Assembly (NCBI GenBank): GCA_963575745.1
Contig: CAUYUJ010014590.1
Coordinates: 356,001-391,845, forward strand
Origin: Prorocentrum cordatum
Taxonomy: Eukaryota; Sar; Dinophyceae; Prorocentrales; Prorocentraceae
DNA: 35,845 nucleotides
Direction: 5' to 3'
Part shown: one piece after another, positions 18,851 through 29,914 of the stretch
Layout: every line of letters starts with the position of its first letter
Position numbering within the stretch: the first letter of the stretch is position 1
Program-made: the position numbers and the translations under genes
The notes under the pieces: model-generated
The model's input: the letters and a program-made list of their open reading frames with translations, nothing else
Databases searched by the model: none
Told to the model about the DNA's origin: nothing

Positions 18851-18871
18851 TATAGATGTGAGTGCGGTGTA

Positions 18872-19185
18872 GCGAGATCCATAGCGGAATCGATAGTGAG
18901 ATGAATAGTGAGATCGGAAGCGAGATCGATAGTGAGATCGATAGCGGGATCGATAGTGGGATCGATAGTGGGATGGATAGTGAGATCGACAGTGAGATCG
19001 ATTGTGTCCCGTCGGTGTCCCGTCGGTGTCCCGTCGGTGTCCCGTGGTTTCACGTGCTAAGATCGATATTGATATCGATAGTGATATCGATAGTTAGATC
19101 GATGAGACCGATAGTGAGAACGATTGTGAGATCGATAGGATGGTCAAGACTGAGATCGATTGTCAGATCAATAGTGAGGTCGATA
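18872..19185 (+). repeat. 12-bp satellite, copy B
   Basis: Counterpart of 1864-2190: GAGATCGATAGT units with the 'gtcccgtcggtg' interruption at about 19005-19050. Shorter pieces of the same array lie at 16468-16528 and 16693-16733. Confidence 0.95.
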
Positions 19186-19309
19186 TTGAGGCTCTTAACA
19201 CTGGCATCGTCAGAACAATGATTACCACTGTTGCCCATTGCTGGCCCCCTCTCCCCCAACCTCCTTATCACCCGCAGGGTGGTCGTATAGGTAGAGGAAG
19301 CACAGAACA

Positions 19310-19710
19310 AAACGATGGAACAGGGAAGGGAAACATATGGAAAAAGAAAGGACGCAGAGGAATACGGAGGGAACCCTAACCTCCGGATGTTCGTGCTTCC
19401 TGCCTCGGAACCTTCCAAAACAGAGGGACACAACGACAAGCCTAAGGAAACAGAGGACAACAGGAAAGCGGAGGGAACCCTAACCTCCGGAGGTTAGGGT
19501 GTCTTAAGTCGGAACCTCACAAAACAGATGGAAACAGAGACAAACATAGGAAATCTAATGACATCGGAGGAACACGGAGGTAAACAAAGGGAGACGTAAG
19601 GAAACTGAGGAAAACAGAGAGGACCTTAACCTTTGCAGGTTAGGGTTTCCTATCTCGGAACCTCCAAAAACAAAATAAACATAGACAAACAGAGGGAAAC
19701 CGACGAACTT
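19310..19710 (+). repeat. AGGGAAACA / CCTCCGGAGG block before satellite array 2
   Basis: Counterpart of 2290-2705 with near-palindromic CCCTAACCTCCGGAGGTTAG at about 19474-19493. Confidence 0.85.
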
Positions 19711-19719
19711 TGTCTTGGC

Positions 19720-20750
19720 GAAAGACCCAACCATGCGCAATCGTGAGTACCTTGTTGTGGTACCGTTTTCGGTGGAGCTCCATCTGGGGCCACGACCTGT
19801 GTCAGGGGTGCGCCAAAATGGGCGTTGGGCGCATGCGGCCTGTGACACTGGGGCCTTCGGTGGAGCTCCCTGTGGGGCCACGAAACGTGTGAGGGGTGCG
19901 CCGAAATGGGTGGCGGTCCCCGCATGCGGACCCTGCCGCTGGGGCCTGCGGTGGAGCTCCTTGTGGGGCCACAACCGTGCCAAAGTGCGCGGCTTTGACG
20001 CATGCGGGCCCTGCCACTGGAGCCTTCTGTGGAGCTCCTTGTAGGGCCACGGACCGTGTGAGGGGTATGCCAAAATGGGCGGCGGTCTCCGCAGGCGGAC
20101 TCCGCATGCGGATTTTGCCGCTGGGGCCTTCGGTGGAGCTCCCTGTGGGGCCACGATCCTCGTGAGGGGTGTGCCAAAATGGGTGGCGGTCCCCGCAGGC
20201 GGACCCTGCCGCTGGGGCCTTCGGTGGAGCTTCCTGTGGGGCCACGATCCTCGTGAGGGGTGTGTGCCTAAATCGTAGGCCATCTCCGCATGCGGACCCT
20301 GCGGTGGAGCTCGCTGTGGGGCAACGATCCTCGTGAGGTGTGTGTGCCAAACTGGGTGGCGGTCCCCGCGTGCGGACCTTGCCGCTGGGGCCTTGAGGGG
20401 TGTGCCAAAATGGGTGGCGGTTCCCGCATGCGGACCCTGCCGCTGGGGCCTTCGGTGGAGCTCCTTGTGGGGCCACGAACCGTGTGAGGGGTGTGCCAAA
20501 ATGGGTGGCGGTCCCCACATGCGGACCCTGCCGTTGGGGCCTTCGGTGGAGCTCCTTGTGGGTCACGATCCTCGTGAGGGGTGTGCATGCGGACCCTGCC
20601 GCTGTGGCCTTCGGTGGAGCTCGCTGTGGGGCCACTGTCCTCGTGAAGGGTGTGCCAAAATGGGTGGCGGTCCCCGCATGCGGGCCCTGCCGCTGGGGCC
20701 TTCGGGGGAGCTCCTTGTGGGGCCACGAACCGTGTGTGGGATGTGCCATA
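19720..20750 (+). repeat. 91-bp satellite, array 2, with leader
   Basis: The leader 'gacccaaccatgcgcaat' then a variant of 'cgttgtgggtacc' precedes about ten units of the 91-bp satellite, some truncated. The same leader precedes array 3 at 21070. Confidence 0.95.
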
Positions 20751-20837
20751 ATGGGATGAGCATGCGGAGAGCAGAGGCAAGGGATGGGAGGACGGAGGAG
20801 GATGAGAAGAGGAGAGGAGGAGACGCGGGGCGCTGCC

Positions 20838-20886
20838 TCTTCAAAACGAGGACCCAACACCACAGGATGGTTTGGAACAAACGGAA
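20838..20886 (-). repeat. Inverted copy of the satellite leader of the 13137-14361 element
   Basis: The reverse complement of this stretch matches 13219-13267. Together with the adjoining satellite it is colinear, in inverse orientation, with the cargo of the 13137-14361 element. Confidence 0.8.
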
Positions 20887-20929
20887 CGCGCTGAAAGAAC
20901 ATGCAACCATATGCCAATTGAGGACAACA

Positions 20930-21050
20930 GGAAAACGGAAGGACGCAGAGGGAAACAGAGAGAACCCTCACCTTTGGAGGTTGGGGTTTCCTACTTCGGA
21001 ACATCCCAAAGCAGAGGGAAACAGAGACCAGCAGAGGACAGCACAGTGCA
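20930..21050 (+). repeat. Short AGGGAAACA / CTTTGGAGG block
   Basis: A further abbreviated copy of the block found before each satellite array. Confidence 0.75.
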
Positions 21051-21069
21051 ATCCAAGAACATCATCCTG

Positions 21070-22150
21070 GCGTCAGACCCAACCATGCGCAATTGTGAAT
21101 ACCGCGTTGTGGGTACCGCTTTCGGTGGATCTCCATATGGGGCCACGAATCGTGTGAGGGGTGTGCCAAAATGGGCGTCGGGCGCATGCGGACCCTGCCA
21201 CTGGGGCCTTCGGTGGAGCTTCCTGTGGGGCCACGATCCTCATGAGAGGTGTACCAAAATGGGTAGCGGCCCCCGCATGCGGACCCTGCCGCCGGGGCCT
21301 TCACTGGAGCTCCCTGTGGGGCCACGATCCTCATGAGGGGTGTGCCAAATGAGGGGTGTGCCTAAATGGGGGGCGGTCCCCGCATGCGGACCATGCCACT
21401 GGGGCCTTCGGTGGAGCTCCCTGTGGGACCACGGACCGTGTGAGGGGTGTGCCAAAAGGGGTGGCGGTTCCCGCATGCGGATTTTGCCGCTGGGGCCTTC
21501 GGTGGAGCTCCCTGTGGGGCCACGATCCTCGTGAGGGGTGTGCCAAAATGGGTGGCGGTCCCCGCATGCGGACCTTGCCGCTGGGGCCTTTGGTGGAGCT
21601 CCCTGTGGGACCACGAACCGTCTGAGGGGTGTGCCAAAATGGGTGGCGGTTCCCGCATGCAAATTTTGCTGCTGGGGCCTTCGGTGGAGCTCCCTGTGAG
21701 GCCACGATCCTCGTGAGGAGTGTGCCATGAGGGGTGGCGGTCCCCGCATGCGGACCATGCCACTGGGGCCGTTGGTGGAGCTCCCTGTGGGACCACGAAC
21801 CGTCTGAGGGGTGTGCAATAATGGGTGGCGGTTCCCGCATGCGGATTTTTGCCGCTGGGGCCTTCGGTGGAGTTCCCTGTGGGGCCACGATCCTCGTGAG
21901 GGGTGTGCCATGAGGGGTGGCGGTCCCCGCATTCGGACCATGCCACTGGGGCCTTCGGTGGAGTTCCCTATGTGGCCACGATCCTCGTGAGGGGTGTGCC
22001 GAAGTGGCCCGAGGCCGCCATGCGAATCCTGCCACTGGGGCCTTCGGTGGAGTTCCCTATGGCCACGATACTCGTGAGGCGTGGGCCGAAGTGGCCCGAG
22101 GCCGCCATGCGAACCCTGCCACTGGGCCCCTCGGTTGAGTTCCCCATGGG
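21070..22150 (+). repeat. 91-bp satellite, array 3, with leader
   Basis: About eleven units including several shortened ones; the last two carry 'gtggcccgaggccgccatgc' in place of the CCCGCATGCGG stretch. It ends at an AT microsatellite (22163-22205). Confidence 0.95.
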
Positions 22151-22162
22151 GTCACAGTACAC

Positions 22163-22205
22163 ACACATCTATATATATATATATATACATATATATGTAT
22201 GGGAC
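22163..22205 (+). repeat. (AT)n microsatellite
   Basis: 'ctatatatatatatatatac' followed by 'atatatatgtatg', at the end of satellite array 3. Confidence 0.95.
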
Positions 22206-22239
22206 CCTTCCCCCAAAAAAACTTGACCCCCAGGATCGG

Positions 22240-22860
22240 GGGTTTCCGGGCCCCCCAGACACCCTTGCAAAACGTCCCCCGGCTCGTCTTGGACCTCCTA
22301 GGGCGCTTAGCAGGGTCTTGCCAGCAGACTCCAGGCGATCAGAGCGGTGATCAGAAAGACTGAAAAGAGACACAAGACAGCACAAGAGCGTTCCAAGAAG
22401 GACCCAGATGGCCTCCAGAGGCCCCCAAAACGGCCCAGGAGGCCCTGAACAGGACTCCCAGAACGCAGAATTCGTTGAGTTCCCTCAGGGGAAAGTGCAT
22501 TTTCAGCATAATCGCTTTTTGGGTCTCAGCAGCGTCCAAGACAGCCAAAGAGGCCTCCTGTGTCGCCCCAAGACGGCCCAAGAGACCCCCAAGAGAGCTT
22601 CTAGATTGCCTGGATGGCCCGAAGACTGCCCAAGCAAGTTCCAAATGGGCCGAGCAGAGGCCCAACAGGTCCTCACAAGGCCCCCAAGAGAAGCCCAATA
22701 AGGCCATGGGAGGCCCTTAAAAAGACCATGGGAGGCCACCAGGAGGGCCCACGTAGCTCCCGTAAGGTCCCCTGAGGGCCCAAGCTCCCATACACGGCCC
22801 AAGATGGTCCTAGCACGGCTCGAGAGGGCCCAAGCCGGCCCACCAGGGCTCTAACAAAGA
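22240..22860 (-). repeat. Degenerate CTTGGGGGCCT-type repeat, minus orientation
   Basis: Loose ~10-base periodicity of 'cccaagaggcc' and variants. Minus-strand frames rich in W, G, L and P arise from it. 22860-24190 shows no supported feature except a short 'tatatgtatatata' run near 23608. Confidence 0.7.
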
Positions 22861-24189
22861 CCACGGCGTTTTCCACTAAAGTGACCCGAATCTTGGGTTC
22901 GCAACCACATCTCCCAGAAAAAATTGTTGTGAACCCGGGATTTGGTGCATTCCCCAAGAATTCCTTTTTTTCGCGTGCCCCGGTGCCACCCGCTGCAGCA
23001 TGAAATCTTCGGCTTGGTATTGCTTTGCACTTTGCGGCGTTGCTTGACATTGCGTCGGTTTGCTTGGCATTCATTCGCGTGGCTTGCCATTCCTTCGCAC
23101 TGCGCGCCGGAGCACCTGAACCACGAGCGGGCCAATGTGTGGGCCTACGAAGGCCTTTCGTCGTCATTCACTGCCAGACATTTCTGCAAGCGTGTACGTA
23201 CCGCCCGCCCGCGGGTATGGGCGGCTTCTGGACAGTGCTCCTCGGTGCGGCGCAACCGAAATTCTTCGCCGTCCCCCGACGGCGCCATCTCTTTCCCTCC
23301 TGCTGCTCCTCCTCTGCGTTCTGCCGCTCCACCACTCATCCTCCCCCACGTCCGCTTCCCTCTCCTCGCTCACCGAGGTTCCCCGTCCTATCCTTCGCCC
23401 TCCGCCCGGCGCCTTTCAGGAGCCACCAGAGGCCGGGCAAGGGCCGCGGACCGCCCGAATGTTCGGAGACTTCCGAAAACCATCGCAGCGAAGGGGCCAA
23501 ATTTGCAACGCCGCTAAGGATGGCGCGAACGACCAGCATACGCAACACCTCAAGGACCAAGGTGCATGCCGCCGAGCGCCAAAGCACTTTCTCTCCCCCT
23601 CTCTCATATATGTATATATAGATACACACACGCCTGTAATTAGGTTCTGGTCCTGGTCGTGGGTGTTGTTGTCGTCAGCACTCGTTGTTCGTCCTCTGCG
23701 CACTCTTCACGATCGGCAGGGCGTCCTTTTTTCGAACATCGCACCCCGTTGACAGTGGGTGGGGGGACCTGGCCCAGAGTCCGCCAGGCCTCGTCCCTGG
23801 GGTCCGTGGGCTTTCCAATGGAGGGCACCCCCTGGCGCGCGACGTGTGTCAATCAGGAGGGACAGAACCACACAGACACAATTAATCGTCGATTCCCAGA
23901 AGATATGGGAAAATATGGGAAGTGGGGGGGGAGACAAAAACACAGAAAATATGGGACAAGATTGTGAATCCTGTTATTTGTGTGTATTTGTTTGTTTGTC
24001 GCAGGGCCCCTTCAGTCAGGGGTGCCTCTGGAGGCTCCGCCAGGGGGGCCCAGCGCCGATCCAATAAGTCCGTAGTGACCTTCGACAGTGAATGTTCATG
24101 CGGACTCTTGCTCTACTGGTTTGGCACGGCGGACCTCAGACGGCCAACGATTCCCGGACAATTGCCCGAACGGCTGTGAAGATTACCCA

Positions 24190-24580
24190 CTGATGCTCAA
24201 AGACTGTCCCTGAGGCGCTCGAGACGCTCCAAGAGTCGTCCATGAGAAACCTTTTCCATGTTGACTGATTTCAGCCGTACCGTGTTTCTGCCGTGGGAGC
24301 GTCCAACGCGGCCCAAGACTCCTTCAACATTCACCCAAGACGGCCCAAAGTGATGCCGTGAGGGTTCCCAGCTGGAAAGCCCAACGAGCGCCCAGAAGGG
24401 CCCAAACGGGCCTTCAGACGGCTCATTTTGGACCGTCTCGGCGCTTTTTGAGCGAATTCTCTGGTTGCCGAGAAGACGCCAAGAGGCCTCAAGTATGGCC
24501 CCACGAAATTCCTCAGTAGACGTCCGCGAGTGGCCCAACGATGACCCCGAGACGTTAGTTAATTCCTGCGTTTCTGAATC
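24190..24580 (-). repeat. Degenerate CCCAAGA repeat, second patch
   Basis: Same loose motif ('cggcccaa', 'gacgccaagaggcc') as 22240-22860 but more decayed. 24580-25510 has no supported feature; an 81-codon plus frame at 24987-25232 is not recognisable. Confidence 0.5.
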
Positions 24581-25509
24581 ATCATGGCATGGGACGGCTT
24601 CCAAGCTAGCTATAATTCGAGCGTACGCGCAAAGCGCACGAAGGTTTTGGTAACATGTTGCCTTGTTTTCTCCCGCGCCTTCATCCTTGGTAGTAGAGTT
24701 GGTCTTGCAATGGTGTAAGTGTTTTGTTGCTGAGTTTATCTTGTCCACCCCAGCGCGCAACCGATACAATAATTGATTGGACCGTTTTGCCAACGACTCT
24801 GTGCCTGTTTGTTCAGGCAGCGAAGCTTCGATTGTCAGATATGCTTTGGTTGTTCGAAGTGTTTATGCTTCGATTGCATGTGTGCAACTCTGAGACTCCT
24901 CTCGCTCTCCCTATGTCTCGTGATGTTCCCTTTAGTATCCCCGGAGTACGGCATCATACTGAATTGACACGCCAGCCCTTCAGAAGATGCAAGCGGCCAT
25001 TACAGAAACATTGAAAGACAGGCTCGGAACGAAGACATCGCGCAGACATATGCACGCAAAACATGGTAAGGTTCGCGTGCCGAAGGGTGGTACATCGAGC
25101 GTCATCCCAATGATGCACTGCGGCATGTTTAGTGTATCATCCAAAAGTACTCCAGCCCAGCGTAGAGCAGCCGTTCTTCAATCTGCATTCTGGCCCGGCT
25201 TTCCGCGCATGCTCCCGAGGTTTTGCAGTTGAATGTGTGTACATTCGGTCCTTGCCCTCGTTCTTAAGCGCAGCTGACGTCTGCGCTGTGACGCACGAAC
25301 TACTTCGCCATCAGATTCCCGCCAACCTCGCTCTTGAGGAGTTTTGAGCAGGATGCAAGTGTGGGCCTTGTTGGTGCCAACTGTGGGCCAATCGGGAGCA
25401 ACTCCTCTGTGACCACATTGGGCAACATTGGGGGCATCCTGGGGCTTTCCTGCACGATCAGTGTTTTACTACTTTACGTCACGGGGTGCCCTGTTTGGGT
25501 GTTGTGGAC

Positions 25510-27000
25510 GCTATCTTGAGGCTTTTGCAGGCAACGTGGGGCCTTTGGAGGCCAGCTTGGGGCCATCTTGGTAGCAATATTCTGGCCATCGTGGGGCCTT
25601 TTCGAGCCTCTTGAGGCCATCATTGGGCGATGCTGCTATGGGTGCATGTTGAAGATCTTGGGGGCTTCTGAGTGGCTCCAGGGGAAGGCATGGGCAATCG
25701 TGGAGCAACCGCGGGGGCAATGTCAGGGCTTCCCAGTGGATGATTCTGGAGACGTTTCCTATGCTGCCTAAACTCTTGCGTTCTCGACGTTTCACATTAC
25801 CCCATCAGCCAATCCAGAAACGATTTCTATACGCGTTGCCTTGATCAGGGATGTGGAGGAGCATGTGGTGGAAGAAAGGGTTGGGTAAGACGTCATGCCC
25901 CAAGAGGGGGAGGATGGAGGACGAATCGGAGGAGCAGGAGGATGAGGAGTAGGGAGATGGGGAGGGGGAGTAGTGAGGAGGAAGGAGGAGGAATGGGCGG
26001 ATGAGGAAGTGGAGGAGGAGGGGGATGAGGAGGAAGCCGAGCAGAGAGGCCAGAAGCATCTTGAATGCGCCTCGGAGTCTCTTCGGGTTTCTTTCGAGAG
26101 ATTCTTAGAGTCCTCTTGGGGTGTCTCCGGGTTTCCCGAGGGCCTCTTGGGGCGCCGTGGGTGCCTCTGGTGAGCCTCTTGGGAGCCTCTTCGGAGTCTC
26201 TTGCGAGCCTCTTGGGGGCCTCTTGGGGGGCCCCTGGGCACCTCCTGTGGCCGTCTTGGGGCACACTTGGGAGCTTCGGGGGCCATCGTGAGGCCATCTA
26301 GGAGAATTTTCGATCAACGCAGTGGCCGCAGTACGTTAGGGTCTCCCCCCTGCAGGCCAAAATGTGGTCAATACCTCAGTATCATCAATGGTGTTGGTCT
26401 TCTCGCCGAGGCGTGTTGGGTTTTCTCCGGGGGGCCTCTTGCCAGCCTCTTCGGGGCAAGAGGCTCTTGGGGGTCTCTTGGGGGTCTCGTGGGGGCATCT
26501 TGGGGGACTCTTGGGGGCTCCTGGGCACCTTTTGGGGCCGTCCTCGGGCACTCTTGGAAGCCTCGGGGCATTCTTGGAAGAGATTCATCAAAGGAGGGGC
26601 CGTAGTACATTATGGTCTCCCGCCCCAGGAGGCCCACAGTGGACGAAACCTTAGGAAACCAATTGATTTAAACTAGTTGTTTTTGGTCTTCTCGTCGAGG
26701 CCTCTTGGGGCGTCTCGGGTGCCTCTGGGGGGCCTCTTGGGGCCTCTTGAGGGTCTCTTGGGAGCCTCTTTGGGGCATCTTGGGGATCTTGGGGGCCTCT
26801 TGCGGGCTCCGGGGCACCTCGCGTGGCCGTCTTGGGGCACTGTTGGGAGCCTCGGGGGCTCTTGGTGGAGATCGGTCAAGGGGGGGGCTCCTTAATTTGC
26901 ATTGCCCCTCCTGGAGGCCAACATGTGGCCCAAACCTTAGTAACATCAGTTATTATGGCTTCTTCGCCGAGGCTATCTTGGACGCCCCAACTTCTCGCGC
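25510..27000 (+). repeat. Degenerate CTTGGGGGCCT repeat with ~280-bp higher-order unit
   Basis: Runs of 'cctcttgggggcctcttggg' alternate with ~100-base spacers ending in 'cttctcgccgaggc', at about 26399, 26688 and 26961. Each spacer contains a variant of 'cct(c/t)agta..atca'. 25900-26045 is a degenerate GGA-rich patch. 27001-27520 shows nothing that I can support. Confidence 0.8.
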
Positions 27001-27524
27001 CCCCCCCCGTCCGGGTCCAGGGGAGGGTGTAGGGGGACGGGTCAACCACTCCCCGAAGAGAAATAATGGGGGTTTGAAGAGGGCACTTCCTAATCCACTC
27101 ACCCCCTAAATGGCTGGTGGGATTCGTCCTCGTCGGTTTCGTCGCCCGTGCCCTCGATGCTTCTGCACCCCTGCTGCCCAATGCCGAATCACTCTTGCAT
27201 GTCTCACCGCCCTGCTCAGCCCCTCTCAGGACGAGTTCTACATCGGCTGGTTCTTGATCGATTCCCTCTTCAACTTGGTGAGCTCCGTTTTCCCCCTCTG
27301 ACTGTTTGCAGAGGAGCGCAGTCGTCGCTGCAGAAGAGAATTTGCTCTACAAACGCCGTCCCGCGATGATTTTGTTTCAGACGCGGGGAGGTGGAGGTCG
27401 TCATCGTCGTCGTGTTCGCCGTCACCGTCCTCGCCACCGGCGCCACCGCCGTGGATCTGGTGCGGGCCGATCTATTCTCGTACTCTATACGTATCCATTG
27501 CCGCTGGTCCAGCTCATCTTGGGT

Positions 27525-27584
27525 CCAGGAGCGGACTGTATGCCTGCCTGACCAAGCCAGGCAGGCGTACACAGACCGCTCCTG
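27525..27584. repeat. Hairpin repeat, copy 1
   Basis: The arms AGGAGCGG..CTGTATGCCTGCCTG (27528-27550) and CCAGGCAGGCGTACACAGAC (27557 on, ending CCGCTCCT) are near-perfect reverse complements with a ~6-base loop. A second copy lies at 29915-29973 and shares flanking sequence. 27585-27890 has no supported feature. Confidence 0.8.
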
Positions 27585-27889
27585 AGCCCATGATGGGCCT
27601 ACACCAGGCATGATACATGTATAGATCACGTCGTTTTTTTAATCCGGGTGAGGCTCGGGACATCCGGCACCAACCTTTGCTTCAGCGCCTCGCGGGACCA
27701 ACGCCGCCTCCGTTTCGACCAGGCTATTCGCAAGAGTGGCCCTTCGCCGGAGTCACCTGTGGGCGGCTAATCGTTTTTTGATGTTTTCGTTGGTAGGTTT
27801 CGTGGAGTTGTGTTCTGCGTCAGGATTCGTGCTGCGCGCTGTCGAGGGCAATTTGGGCGTGCCCGAATCGTCCGGAGCGGTTGCTGGAG

Positions 27890-28385
27890 ATCCGTCTTAT
27901 GATCCGAAAGCGGGACGTCGTCTTGGGGCGTCTCAGGGCCGTCATGGAAGCCGTTTTGGGCGTTTTGGATGCCTTTGGGGTCGTTTTGGGTCGTTTTGGG
28001 ACGTCTTGGGGCCTTCTTGGGGGCCTCTTTTGCCTCTCATGAGGTGTCTCGGAGGCCTCTCGGGCGATCTTGGGGGCCTCTTGGGCCGTCTGTAGACCGA
28101 AAGTAAGCAAATGCCCAAATCCTTCAAACACCAAAGGCACATCAATGATTTTGAACGTTTCTGGCCTTCCAGGAGGACCCCGTGGAGGCCTCTTGGGCTG
28201 TCTTGGGGGTCTTTTGGGGGCCTCTTGAGCCGTCTTGGGCCACCTTGAGGCCATCTTAGGCCGTCTTGGATGCATCCTGGGCCGTCTTGCGTGCATCTTG
28301 GGGCCATCTTGGATTCTCTTTGGGGCATTTGAGTCGTCGTGGAAGTCATGTGGGCTGTCTTGAAGGCCATCTTGCGGCCATCGTA
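27890..28385 (+). repeat. Degenerate CTTGGGGGCCT repeat, last patch
   Basis: 'gtcttggggg', 'cgttttgggtcgttttggga' and similar units, interrupted at 28095-28165 by a non-repeat spacer. 28386-28870 has no supported feature. Confidence 0.75.
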
Positions 28386-28877
28386 AGTGCGCGGCTATTG
28401 AAGCCAGAATTTTCCGGGTGACCTGCGCATTAGGCCAGAGGGCCCCATGGAAACCTTACGGACAAAAATCGCTCTCACATTTGGCACGCCGTGCACTCTT
28501 GTTGCAAGCCACAGGGGTGGCGGATCTTCAGGTCTTCGGCCCATCCCAGCGCCGTGCCTGGAAAGTAGGTCGCAGACCTCGCGGGCCCTCTTGGCCCGTT
28601 CTGTGGCGCTCGTGGCTCCGAAACAGTCAGGCGGAAAGCACTGGCGAACCGCAGAAGGCACGCCGAGAACCCGACCTGGGAACATTTGAGAATTTGGTGT
28701 CTGGGACCCGAGAAATCAATCCTGAGGATTGGGGGCTAGTTACAAGGGAATCGAGTGCTCTCCAATCGGGCATCTCTATACGGTTGCGGACATATACACC
28801 CATAGGTCGTTGAAACCAGGTATTGTGAAGTCCTGACCGCTGGTGCCGCCGACCCTTAAAGACATTGACGACGACCA

Positions 28878-29160
28878 GGAGGGGGAGGAGGAGGAGGAGG
28901 AGGAGGAGGAGGAGGAGGAGGAGGAGGAGGAGGAGGAGGTGGAGGGGAGGAGGAGGAGGAGGAGGAGGAGGAGGAGGAGGAGGAGGAGGAGGAGGAAGCG
29001 AGGAGGAGGAGGAGGTGGAGGAGGAGGAGGAGGAGGAGGAGGCAGTGATAAGGGAGGAGGAAGAGGTAGTGACAAGGAGGAGGAGGACAAGGAGGAGGAG
29101 GAGGAGGAGGAAGCGAGGAGGAGGAGGAGAAGGAGGAGGAGGAGCAGAGGAGGACCCCCC
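28878..29160 (+). repeat. (GGA)n microsatellite
   Basis: Interrupted GGA array; 29160-29400 continues as G/C-rich sequence with poly-C runs. Long frames on both strands across it are low-complexity. 29400-29720 has nothing that I can support. Confidence 0.95.
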
Positions 29161-29726
29161 CTTCCTGGACCCCCCCCCCGGGGAAGAGGACCGGAGGAGG
29201 ACTGGCGTGGAGGGGGAGGAGGACCCCCCCCTTCCCTGGGACTCCCCCCCCCACCTGGGGAGGAGGACCAGAGGAGGACCCCCACAGGAGGACCAGAAGA
29301 GGACCCACTGGCGTGGGAGAGGAGGACGCCCAGAGGCAATGGGAATCTGACCCCCCCCCCCGGGACCTCCCCCCCCTGCTGCTGGGGGAGGGACAAAGTG
29401 AAGGGGCTTCCCTATGACGCGATTGCGACGTGGGCCGATTTCCCTCAATCCCTGGACTCCTCCCCGACGACGGGAGAGTGCTCTCTCCCGCCCGACGGGG
29501 AAGGAACGTCCCGTCGTCGGGACCAGACAGACACCCCACACGCCGACAGGGCCGGCGGATTTTTGAATTCCCAGAGATTCCAATCTATCAGCGCCCCCCT
29601 ACTTCAATGATCTAGTGGCTTCACCTTTTCTGTCCTCCTTAGGGGGCGGACGGAATCCAATCTTCTGCCAACGCCTCCCCACTTCATGTTTCGACCTACT
29701 TCTTCCGTCCGATGAGTATACTTGCG

Positions 29727-29898
29727 CTAGCCTTAAGTCGGGTCTGCCTCTTTACAGGAGGAATGTTCAAAAGTAGTAAAACAATATTATGGGGACTATT
29801 TGTAAGTATTTTTAGGCATCTTTTGAGGGTATGTTGAGTATTCTGAATATGTCGTCCAAAATCCCCCTGTAGGGGGACACGCCCGACTTAACGCTAGC
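29727..29898. mobile_element. MITE of the GTCGGGC family, complete small member
   Basis: The left end GCTAGCCTTAAGTCGGGTCT (29727-29746) is the imperfect reverse complement of the right end (gcccgacttaacgctagc, 29881-29898). The interior has 'attatggggactatttgtaa', matching the 13137-14361 element. About 170 bases, no coding capacity. Confidence 0.8.
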
Positions 29899-29914
29899 CA
29901 GGCCCCTCTTGTGT

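Larger units (their letters stand above)
16736..18869. mobile_element. 2.13-kb inverted-repeat element with TA target duplication
   Basis: The left end CACCGCACTCACCTCTATA (16736-16754) matches the reverse complement of the right end (18851-18869) at 18 of 19 positions. It is flanked by TA at 16734-16735 and 18870-18871. Copy A has the same flanks, 'gtgggatcga' + TA + 'gcgagatcc', uninterrupted with one TA at 1862-1863. A TA duplication is typical of Tc1/mariner-like elements and their non-autonomous derivatives. The interior holds a 65-bp tandem array, a CTC microsatellite and GCATGTGC repeats; no transposase is visible. Confidence 0.85.
14587..19765 (+). repeat. Segmental duplication, copy B
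   Basis: Direct copy of 2-2710, interrupted by a 10-bp-repeat block (16244-16466) and two inverted-repeat insertions (16530-16692 and 16736-18869). Outside these the two copies differ by scattered substitutions and small indels. The satellite continues to about 20750. Confidence 0.9.

Noticed and set aside
24987-25232. 81-codon frame in otherwise featureless sequence
   Set aside because: No recognisable domain, signal or splice context; length is within chance expectation.
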